Positions 55,902 through 64,000 of a stretch of DNA of 64,000 bases are shown in pieces. The stretch covers positions 36,928,744 to 36,992,743 of the forward strand of contig CM051458.1 of the NCBI GenBank assembly GCA_028274465.1. The letters run 5' to 3'. This DNA comes from Plantago ovata. Taxonomy: Eukaryota; Streptophyta; Magnoliopsida; Lamiales; Plantaginaceae. Made by a program: the position numbers and the translations under genes. Each line of letters begins with the position of its first letter. Within the stretch, counting starts at the first letter, position 1. The notes beneath the pieces were generated by a model that was not told the origin of the DNA, did no database searches, and was given only the letters and a program-made list of their open reading frames with translations.

Positions 55902-56870
55902 TTCTTATATAGTGTGAGAGATGTACGAAAAGGATAACTTGCTTTTTGACCTGAGGTACAGTGAATTTAGGGCACAGGCTATAAACATTTGCAGAGAAAG
56001 GAAATGTGAGTTAACGAATTTTGTCTTTCTCTAACTCTTTGTTTATATAGTATCTCTGTTGTGCAAGAAGCTCAACGGTTTTGAGTTCTCAGCAAGGGTA
56101 AAACAGAGATTCAACTGCGTTAGTGGAGTCTTTGCATTAAATGTGTAGTGTTCCACTAACAAAAACCGTCAGAGCACACTTTCTCTTTGTGATATTAACC
56201 GTTAGATCAAAAACTACTTTAAATCAATGGCCACGATTGTATTTCATGCCAATATTAACAGCGAGTTTATCTGTGCCACGATTAACGTCACAAATTTATT
56301 TTACCTTGATTCACGGGATTTGATCCTTTTTACCACAGCGCTAATTGCTTGCTGGAGTAAATAAGAATCTTTTTAGCGATTTTGGACAAATTGACGTTGG
56401 CACTTACCTTTTTAGGTAACAAGCCTTGTATTTGCTGAAAGTTCCCCCTTAATCAAATATCTCATATTTCTTTAAGTTAAAAGACATTTCTGAGTTCCCG
56501 TCTCAGCAAATGCTTTTTATATTGAGATATCCTTTGGTAAAATCCGAGAAGTGTTCTTGCTCTTTTCTGAGTTCCCCTCTCAGGTTTTTCCTTTGATACT
56601 TGAATACTTGTTTCAGTATCTTTGATTGTCTGAATGCCCGTTTCAACAATCCTTAGAGTTTTTCTTTTACTGAGTGCCCGTCTCAGGAAGTGATCAAGTT
56701 TCCTAACAAATACCCGTTTTGAAGGAATTACTTGCTGAATGCCTGTTTCAACAATCATGTAGTGAACTATCATTTCTTTTAGAAGAAATTAGTGGAAGGA
56801 CCTTTATACATGTAAGCATACTTTGACTTACCGAATGCCTGTTTCAGCAATCTGCCAATTGTATCCCTTA
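55902..56870 (-). other. Sirevirus pol-ORF3 spacer with hairpins (copy B)
   Basis: No gene is supportable; the small frame at 56477-56773 is read through hairpin repeats (ETGIQ recurring). TATA-like CTATATAAAC on the minus strand at 56041-56050, about 145 bp before the ORF3 ATG, and a second CTATATAAG only a few bases before it (55903-55912). Five inverted repeats with TGAATGCCCGTTTCA-type cores lie at about 56600-56855. Layout matches copy A. Confidence 0.6.
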
Positions 56871-58026
56871 CTATTGAGGTAGTTCAATCAATCCAAGGTT
56901 ATACCTTAGCATTGCGAACCTATTATCTAGTAGGGGCTTGGTAAAGATGTCAGCAAGTTGATCATCAGTACCTACTTTCACAACCTCAATGTCTCCTTTT
57001 TCCACTTGATCTCTAATGAAATGATGTCTAATATCAATGTGCTTTGTCCTTGAGTGAAACTTAGGATTTTGCGTGATAACAATAGCACTTGTATTATCAC
57101 AAAAGATTGGTGTTTTCTTTGCAGAAATACAATAATCTCTTAATTGTTGCTGAATCCATAGGATTTGAGCTATGCAACAACGAGCCGCAATGTACTCAGA
57201 TTCAGTAGATGAATTGGGAACACAGGTTTGCTTCTTGATGAACCATGATATTAATCTAGTACCTAGAAACTCACAAGTTCCATAAGTACTTTTTCTATCA
57301 ATAGTTGATCCTCCATGATCAGCATCAGAATAACCAACCAATTCTAGTCCAGAATCTTTAGGATACCATAATCCAACATTGACTGTACCTTTGACATATT
57401 TCAGTATCTTAAGTGCCTTTTTGTAGTGTGATTCTCTTGGATCAGATTGGAATCTTGCACACACACAAACAGCATAGTGAATGTCAGGTCTACTTGCTGT
57501 TAAATACAATAAGAAACCAATGTGCTTCCTATACTTTTGTTCTTCGACACACTTATCTTCTTTAGTATAGTCCAATTTCGTACCAACACTCATAGGGATC
57601 TTTTCAGGTTTTTCTTCCTCTTTGATCCTAAACTTTATAAGAATTTCCTTTGCATACTTTGCTTGATTTATGAATATTCCATCTTTGAGTTGCTTGACTT
57701 GCAATCCTAGGAAATAATTCAATTTACCCATCATAATCATTTCAAACTTGTTTGTCATGAGTTTGGCAAAATCATCAAAAAGTTGCTTGTCCTTAGATCC
57801 AAATATTATGTCATCCACATAAATCTGAACTAAGAGTATTTTACCATCATGGTTCATGCTAAACAAAGTTTTGTCAACTTCACCTTTCGTGAAACCATTA
57901 TCCAACAAGAACTTAGCTAAGGTATCATACCAAGCTCTTGGTGCTTGCTTTAGACCATTTACAGCTTTCTGAAGCTTGTATACCATCTTGGTTTTCGAGG
58001 GATGTTCAAAGCCAGGGGGTTGTTCC
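56871..58026 (-). pseudogene. pol: Sirevirus RT C-terminal half and RNase H (copy B)
   Basis: Open frame from the E1 insertion at 58026 to TAG 56871-56873. RT: PSKTKMVYKLQKAVNGLKQAPRAW, catalytic [16 protein letters not shown] near 57805-57850, [16 protein letters not shown]. RNase H: GYSDADHGGSTIDRKSTYG, SSTESEYIAARCCIAQ, IFCDNTSAI and the ADIFTKPL tail. No stop lies inside the segment, which makes it the best-preserved Sirevirus RNase H in the window. The RT N-terminal half is absent because E1 starts at 58027 and unrelated sequence follows E1. Confidence 0.88.
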
Positions 58027-58359
58027 TGATAGTTTATATGTCCTAGAGACACTCTTTATTAAGGGCATGCAGCCCTTATTAAGGGCATATATGTACTATT
58101 ACACAGGTCAACGTAATATAATATATGTTTGTTGTTTGACTATTGAGTATCGCTTTCATATTTATATTACACCAGGCATACAACATGTCATATCTCTATT
58201 CCTGTCTGTATTGATATTAAACATGTCCCCTCGGATAGATGACCGATCACACAGATAGTGGGAGCTATGTGAGTTATCATCTATGCTATACACATAATCA
58301 ATTAACCTGCATGTTGTATGTTTTTCTTACAGTGGTAACTCTGACCGTATTTTCTTACA
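58027..58359 (+). repeat. rearranged 5' LTR of E1 (333 bp)
   Basis: The first about 255 bases match the E LTR start. Sequence then jumps near 58282 to the last about 75 bases. About 1.75 kb including the TATA box is missing. Near the end, a TTTTTCTTACAGTGG segment (58320-58334) precedes the true end TTTTCTTACAGTGG (58350-58363), a partial duplication of the LTR-PBS boundary. It would be promoterless. Confidence 0.85.
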
Positions 58360-58374
58360 GTGGTATCAGAGCCA
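58360..58374 (+). promoter_or_regulatory. primer-binding site (iMet tRNA)
   Basis: GTGGTATCAGAGCCA directly follows the LTR end. TGGTATCAGAGC is a perfect match to the standard plant initiator-Met primer site. Confidence 0.88.
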
Positions 58375-58519
58375 GGTTAATTGATTACTTATATACGTAT
58401 ATATGTTGTATGTTTTTCTAGCTTATATGGATGCAATTGATTCTATGATTAATTCGATTTTCAAAAGTTTTGTTTTTATATAAATTTAGAATTTATAATT
58501 TTCAAAAAAAAAATAAAAA

Positions 58520-58572
<53 letters not shown>

Positions 58573-59922
58573 CCGGCCGCCTGCGGGCCGCAGGCGCCCC
58601 GCGCCTGCGTGCCGCAAGCGCCCGGGCACCTGCGGACGCAGGCGCCCGTGCCTGCGTGCCGCATGCGCCGGGCGCCTGCGGCCGCAGGCAACCTAGGGGA
58701 CTCGAGTCCCGTCCCCGTATTTTAATATATATATATTTTCGGGTTGGACCCAAAATCGTATTTTGAAAATTTTGAGGATTGAATTCTATATTTGGAATAT
58801 AAATATGATTTAATTATAATTATTGTTAACTAGAGGGTTTAAATTTAATTAGTATAAAGTTAAGGGGCTTATTTGTGATTTATCAATTTATTGTTTATTA
58901 CAAATAAGTCCTTCTACTTTTGAATTTTAAATTTGACACCTCCAAGGTTTCGAGAATTATAATTGAGTCCTTCGGGTTTTCAAAAATTGCTACCTGGTCA
59001 ATAGAATTTTCGATTTTTCAATCTAGTCCAAATTTTCAATTTTTTTATAGAGATTATAGGTATGGGATTATAATTTCCATAATGAAATTATGAAGTCATT
59101 TGGCATCCACATAGGCTACTATTTGTTTGTATGCTCAATATGCTATTGTTTGACAATGCATGTTTAAACACCACGTATTTTACTTTCCGTTCGACCGCTA
59201 TGCATGCGAGGGTAGGCGGCGCCCTTTTATTTGTCGGACCGCATATTTCATATATGGGTAGGCGGCGCCCATTATGTGCTTGACCGCGTTTAGAACTAGA
59301 ATGGATAGGCGACATCCATTACGTGTAGAGCGCTCATGCATGAAGGGTAGGCGGCGCCCTTATTTGTTTGTAGATGACCGATAACAACCCTCAAGCTACA
59401 AGCCCCAACCAATATAAGTGCAGAAATATGTATATGTATGTATTTCTGATATGCTTTCCATGGGGTGCTTTAATTCTGAACTTTTATTGCGTTTCCCTGT
59501 ATTGGCGACCTCGTCTTACAGACTCGCAGTGATCGTCAGATTAGAGTAAGTCTATGGTTATAACTTACTGCATATTGTATCTAGCGACCTCGATAGGTAC
59601 AATATGTAGAGCATCGGGTTAAATTATATTTAACACCCAAGAGTTGCGTGACGCAATTGGATAGTCCTACCGGTCATATTATGCTATGCGACCAGCCCCC
59701 GTTGGAGTATAGCATAGTATGGATTTGGATCTTGACCACTACGGTAACTTGTTGGACATTACCCGTATGTTTGTTTTGGGGGCAATCATATGTGAAAATA
59801 GTGGGAGCTAAACAGCTAAAGGACCTTATTGTTTAGTTATGTTGCCTGTGTATTTAGAAATAGTATTTCAATAGTTGATTTATTGTTTTCGGTCTATACT
59901 ATTTCTCCTTACAAAAACCGAA
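58375..59922 (+). other. E1 5' leader
   Basis: 1.5-kb non-coding leader: an AT/GT microsatellite (58523-58572), a GC-rich palindromic block (58573-58692, repeating GCGCCTGCG and CGCAGGCGC), AT-rich sequence, four GGGTAGGCGGCGCCC-type hairpin repeats (about 59208-59360), and a conserved gag-proximal part. Short ORFs in the GC-rich block are low-complexity chance frames. Confidence 0.7.
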
Positions 59923-60855
59923 ATGGCGAGTATCTCGCTCTGTGCTGTCTTAGAGAAACAAATTTTGACCGGACCAAACTTCCTACATTGGATCAGGAAT
60001 ATACGTTTGGTGCTGAGGTACGAAAGGATTGAGTACGTCTTGGACGAGTCTAATCCCGTGTGTCCCGAGAATCAGACTGTCGATCAAGTTGCTGCTTGGA
60101 ATCAAGCCAACAAGGCAAAGGCTGATAAGTATCAAGAGGATGCTAGATCCGAGCAGTATATTATGCTGGCGGCAATGAGCAATGAGCTGCAGAGACAACA
60201 TGAAAGCATGTTGCTGTATGAGATGCTGAAGCATCTTGAGTCGTTCTTTAAGACGACAGCAAGAAGTGTTGAATTTGATTTGATCAAAGATATACACGGA
60301 TGCAAGCTCAATGAAGGAGGGAACATGTCTGAACATGTTCTCAAGATGAGAATAAGATCATGGTGATCTTTGTCCTTCAATCATTGCCGAGTTCGTATTC
60401 GCAGTTCATCATTAACCACCATGAATGCGAAGGACGTTACACTGCCCGAACTCCATAATCTGCTGAAGACATATGATCAAACTCTTCCTAAGAAGGAAAA
60501 GTCGATCATGTATGTTGGGCAACCGTCTAACCCAAACCCGAGAAACAAAGGTGCTAAGGGTAAGGGAAAGTCGGGAGCCAAGGCTAACACTTCGAGTGAT
60601 AAGCCTAAGCGTCTGAACCAGAAAAGGAAGTTCAAGAGGAGCGGAACGGTACGCACAGATGAATGTCTTTTCTGTAAACAGAACGGGCATTGGAAGAAAT
60701 ATTGCCCTAAGCTAAGGGCAGATCAAGCTAAGAAGCCGCCGGCTTCTAGCTCAGGTATGTTTGTTATTGAAATGAACATGACTACTTTTGACTCCAATGG
60801 TTGGGTATTAGATACAGTCTGTGGCTCACACATTTGTAATAATGTGCAGGGCTAA
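59923..60855 (+). pseudogene. gag: E1 gag with frame-breaking deletion
   Basis: Starts at ATG 59923-59925 (MASISLCAVLEKQIL). The first 148 codons follow the E4 gag without the E4 stop, then end at 60366 because a 43-bp segment present in E4 (27268-27312) is missing after SEHVLKM. The frame resumes after a 2-base difference near 60417 and stays open to 60855, with MNAKDVTLPELHNLLKTYDQ, a basic lysine/arginine stretch, the zinc knuckle CLFCKQNGHWKKYC (about 60666-60709) and WVLDTVCGSHIC (protease start; DTV, so the catalytic triplet is altered). Capsid role as for E4; broken. Confidence 0.83.
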
Positions 60856-62386
60856 TTAATCACAGGCTAGTCAAGCAAGGTGAAATCGACTTGCATGTTG
60901 GGAACGGCAATCCAGTTGAAGCCAAACGCGTTGGACGCTGCAAGATAGATTTACCTTCAGGACAATGATTAGAACTTGATAACGTTTATTTTGTTCCATC
61001 CATTGTCAGAAATATTATTTCCATTCCTTTGTTGGACAATTTGGGTTTTTCCTTTCGATTTGCTAATAATGCTTGTTATTTTTCATTAAATGACCATTAT
61101 TATGGAAAAGCTCGCTTAGTGAATGGTTTATATTTTACAAAGTAGTCTACCTTTATTTCAAATACATAACAAACAACCGTCTTCAAGTAGGAAGAATAAT
61201 CCATCTTATCTATGGCATTGTCGGCTAGGCCATATCAATGAAACACGGATTCAAAGACTAAGGAAGTTGGACTGCTCAGAACCATTTGATTTTGAATCAT
61301 ATGGTACATGCGAATCATGTGTTAAGGGTAATATGACGAACAAACCTTTTGTTGGACAAGGTGGTCGTGCCACTCGCTGCTTAGAGCTCATACATACCGA
61401 TGTATGTGGACCCTTTAAAGTCCATGCGCGTGGGGGTTATCCTTACTTCGTTACCTTTACTGACGATTTCTCAAGGTATGGATATATTTATCTTATGAAG
61501 AATAAATCCGAGACCTTTGGAAAATTCAAGGAGTTTAGGAATGAGGTCGAGAATGAATTGAACCTAAGGATAGTCACTCTTCGATCATATCGAGGAGGTG
61601 AATACCTTAGTGAAGAATTTATCGACTACTCGAAGGAAAATGGAATTCAATCGCAATGGACTCTCCTGGAACACCACAATTAAATGGTGTGTCTGAGAGA
61701 AGGAATCGAACCCTCTTAGACATGGTGAGATCAATGATTGGATTCTCGACTCTTCCAAAATATCTATGGGGATATGCACTACAAAATGCAATCTACATTC
61801 TGAACCGTGTACCATCTAAATCAGTGGAGAAAACTCCTTATGAGTTATGGAAATGAAAGAAGCCCTCATTGGGCTATCTTAGACCTTGGGGCTGTCCTGC
61901 GATAGTCAAACTGATGCTCACTGATAAGTTAGATGCCAAGGGTGTCAAAGTATATTTCATAGGCTATCCTCGTCAGACGAGAGGCTATGAATTCTATCAT
62001 GCTGAAGATCACAAGGTGATAGTATCTAGAAACGTCAAGTTTTTAGAAGCAGAATACCTCGAAGAAGAGAGGTTAGATGATATGATAGAACTTGAAGAAA
62101 TTCAAGACTTTGACACGCGCGAACATGAGTTCTCTAAATCTTCTAATTTGGACTCAAGTTCAGTGGGAGCTTTCTAAGCAGACAAGGGTAATGATATGAC
62201 ACTTGTTAGGCATGTCATAGTCAGTGGGAGTCCTGTGATTAGATCAACAGTTGAAACCACACCAATATAACCCGTTGTCAATCAACCTGTGCAACAAGTT
62301 GCACAAGAGCAGCCTCCCGCAAGGGAACTGGGTCGCGGCGCGTGACCAGCTGCATCAATGCCCACTGATAATGTTCGTGTTACAAG
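60856..62386 (+). pseudogene. pol: E1 protease end, integrase and linker; RT missing
   Basis: 60856-61122 holds the remaining protease in broken frames. Integrase: LWHCRLGHINETRIQRL and CESCVKGN (61210-61330), [33 protein letters not shown] (the catalytic D of the usual SDRGGE is replaced by tyrosine). After a one-base loss near 61665 comes [13 protein letters not shown] and [13 protein letters not shown] near 61854-61856 and TAA near 62175 (from GAA) interrupt the rest. The linker ends at NVRVT (about 62380) and the LTR starts at 62387: about 2.2 kb of RT-RNase H and the polypurine tract is deleted exactly up to the LTR. Confidence 0.83.
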
Positions 62387-63656
62387 TGATAGTGTATATG
62401 TCCTAGAGACAGTCCTTATTAAGGACATGCAGCCCTTATAGAGGGCATATATGTACTATTACACAGGTCAACGTAATATAATATATGTTTGTCGTTTGAC
62501 TATTGAGTATCGCTTTCATATTTATATTACACCAGGCATGCAGCATGTCATATCTCTATTTCTGTCTGTATTGATATTAAACATGTCCCCTCGGATAGAT
62601 GACCGATCAAACAGATAGTGGGAGCTATGCCAGTTATCATCTATCCCAAACTCTCCCTAGTCGAGGTTCATCTGGGATGTAGGGGTCTGAATGAACCAGC
62701 TGAGACTAGCATGCGTGGAGGTTATACTTGTTGGAGCAAGTGTGAGCCGATCCCACGATCACGGAACGGATTGTTGGACAATCAAGAATTGTTCCCATAA
62801 CTGCGCATAGTTGTTCGAAGGATGATTTCCGAACAACGGAAGTACCCACCGGACACTCCCATCGATGTATAGTCTGCACCGAAGTGTCTATGGGAACCGG
62901 TAAGTTGTCGAAGTGATGCCAGTCGTCCTTTGGACTTACAGGACTTTATCATCACATTTGTTGCCCTATATCCTTGGTGGACCCGTCGATGTCAGCTCTG
63001 AATAAGCAGTTGACCTAAGACACGATCAAGGATTATGCCTACATACAAATGGGGATGATAAGTGCTTCTGTGAAGGATTCATCTCTCATGTGTAGCACAG
63101 GAGAGCACTGCTCATAGTCGTTCATAGTTGTGATTGGTAAAACCGCTGGCCAGCGTATCAATAATATTATGATGGTCATAATAGATATTGGATTCACCAT
63201 GCAACTCACTGAAGACGCATGTGAATGTATTATTGGGATAGACACTTCATCGATCCTAGATGCATTCGAGTCAGTCAGATGAAGGGACGTTACCATCGCC
63301 GCGTTGAGCGCAACAGACTTCGCAACCAAAGGTTTGCTTTGAGAAACCTCTCAAACGTCCACATGTATTAATATTGCAAATGGAACCGTCTAGGAATTCC
63401 ATTTTGCCTAGTCTAGGACTTGCTTAATACAATGAGGCCCTATAGGTCACACTATGTGGTGATTCAGCTTATCCGAATATCCTTGAAGATGGAATCGCAA
63501 TTAATTTGGAATTAATTGTGATTGATGGATTATAATTGATTTGGAATTAATTATGATAATTTGTGGTTCAATTAATGATTTTGAATTATTAATGGAATTG
63601 GCTTTGTATTTTATGTAAATACAATTAAAGATTATATTTTAGAAATATAATAGAGG
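62387..63656 (+). repeat. 3' LTR of E1, truncated
   Basis: First about 1270 bases of the E LTR, starting TGATAGTG. Homology stops at about 63656 within the ATATAATAGAGG segment, before the TATA box. The following sequence is unrelated to E. Confidence 0.88.
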
Positions 63657-64000
63657 GACATCCACTACCCCTACTAGACACTCTAATTACGTCTAACCCC
63701 CTCTTAGTCAATCTATTACATATGGGTCCAAAATCAGCTTCTTCCGTTGACCAAACTCAATGGAAATTTAAACCAAAGATGGCCTTAGCATTTTTATTGC
63801 AACTAGGCCCTTTGTTTCTCCTTTTTAATTTCATTCATCTTCCTTCTTTGTTCTTTCTTCTTCCTTCCTTTTTTTTTTTCTTTCCTCTTCCCTTCTTCGG
63901 ATAGTGGCCGGAGCTGTCACTTGCTCTGATCAATTGGCGCAGTGCTGCTCCGATTTGATAGGAGCTTTACAGCTCCGATCGATCAAAGTTGTGACTAGCT
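63657..64000. other. unassigned sequence at window edge
   Basis: 344 bases that match nothing else in the window. They contain a C/T-rich stretch (about 63815-63895) and repeated GCTCCGAT words near the end (63946-63985). This resembles the LTR of a Ty3 element in style, but I cannot assign it. The 60-codon frame at 63722-63904 is pyrimidine-tract driven and probably not a gene. Confidence 0.5.

Larger units (their letters stand above)
46712..58026 (-). mobile_element. Sirevirus-type sequence in tandem order (copies B and C)
   Basis: Read on the minus strand from 58026: RT-RNase H, spacer, ORF3, polypurine tract and LTR (49021-47530), then, directly after the LTR, the truncated gag of a second element (47530-46712) cut by E2. 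One LTR thus serves as 3' LTR of copy B and 5' LTR of copy C, the pattern left by recombination between tandem elements. An Athila solo LTR (54505-55744) interrupts ORF3 and E1 interrupts RT at 58027. Confidence 0.8.
58027..63656 (+). mobile_element. copia family E element E1, internally deleted
   Basis: Plus-strand element with a shrunken 5' LTR (58027-58359), PBS, leader, gag, protease start, integrase, and then directly the 3' LTR (62387), which is cut at about 63656. RT and RNase H are missing. It is inserted in the RT of Sirevirus copy B, with GTTCC as left flank. The right TSD cannot be checked because the LTR end is lost. Confidence 0.88.

Noticed and set aside
58476-58766. Overlapping alanine/arginine-rich frames on both strands
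   Set aside because: They arise from the CGCAGGCGC-type inverted repeats and the AT/GT microsatellite in the E leader; there is no gene evidence.

Overview
The window is plant nuclear DNA, almost certainly from a flowering plant, and consists almost entirely of nested LTR retrotransposons. I found no convincing host gene, ribosomal RNA gene, functional tRNA gene, CRISPR array or bacterial feature. The evidence is long LTRs with TG...CA ends, primer-binding sites matching plant tRNAs, polypurine tracts, 5-bp target duplications, and gag, protease, reverse transcriptase (RT), RNase H and integrase modules with many stops and frameshifts.

Layout. (1) 1-6835 (-): 5' part of a Ty3/gypsy element, Tekay/Del-like, with a 2.5-kb LTR, inserted into (2). 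(2) 6836-25555 (-): a Ty1/copia element with Sirevirus-type organisation (copy A: LTR, truncated gag, protease, integrase, RT-RNase H, spacer, large ORF3). It is interrupted by a non-autonomous Athila-like element (8819-16923, TSD TTTCT) and by a solo LTR of a copia family that I call E (21603-23705, TSD CAAAG). (3) 25556-27905 (+): 5'-truncated E element (E4) with leader and gag. (4) 27906-34851 (-): Athila element with pol, cut at its 5' side by (5). (5) 34852-41360 (-): E element E3. (6) 41361-41460: run of 100 N. (7) 41461-46711 (+): E element E2, facing E3 across the gap. (8) 46712-58026 (-): Sirevirus-type sequence in tandem order, with gag (copy C) joined to an LTR that is also the 3' LTR of copy B. 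Copy B holds ORF3 of about 1.8k codons (interrupted by an Athila solo LTR at 54505-55744), a spacer, and RNase H-RT. (9) 58027-63656 (+): rearranged E element E1, inserted in the RT of copy B. (10) 63657-64000: unassigned.

The most interesting points are these. Hyphenated palindromes of the type GGGGCGATTCGCCCC are clustered just upstream of the TATA box in every Athila LTR here, and again upstream of the Athila ORF3. A very large third ORF, with its own spacer, hairpins and TATA-like box, lies downstream of pol in the Sirevirus-type element, and a similarly placed extra ORF occurs in the unrelated Athila family. Two Sirevirus copies carry an E insertion at the same target site, once as a solo LTR and once attached to a full pol, which indicates a segmental duplication. 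Two E copies share one frame-breaking gag deletion. The Tekay LTR carries a tRNA-like sequence on one strand and a site II/telo-box cluster near its U3 start.

Working together: in each family Gag would form the particle, protease mature it, RT-RNase H copy the RNA from the tRNA primer, and integrase insert the DNA. No copy here has a complete intact set. The non-autonomous Athila (nearly intact gag-protease plus ORF3, no RT or integrase) could only move with enzymes supplied by a relative.
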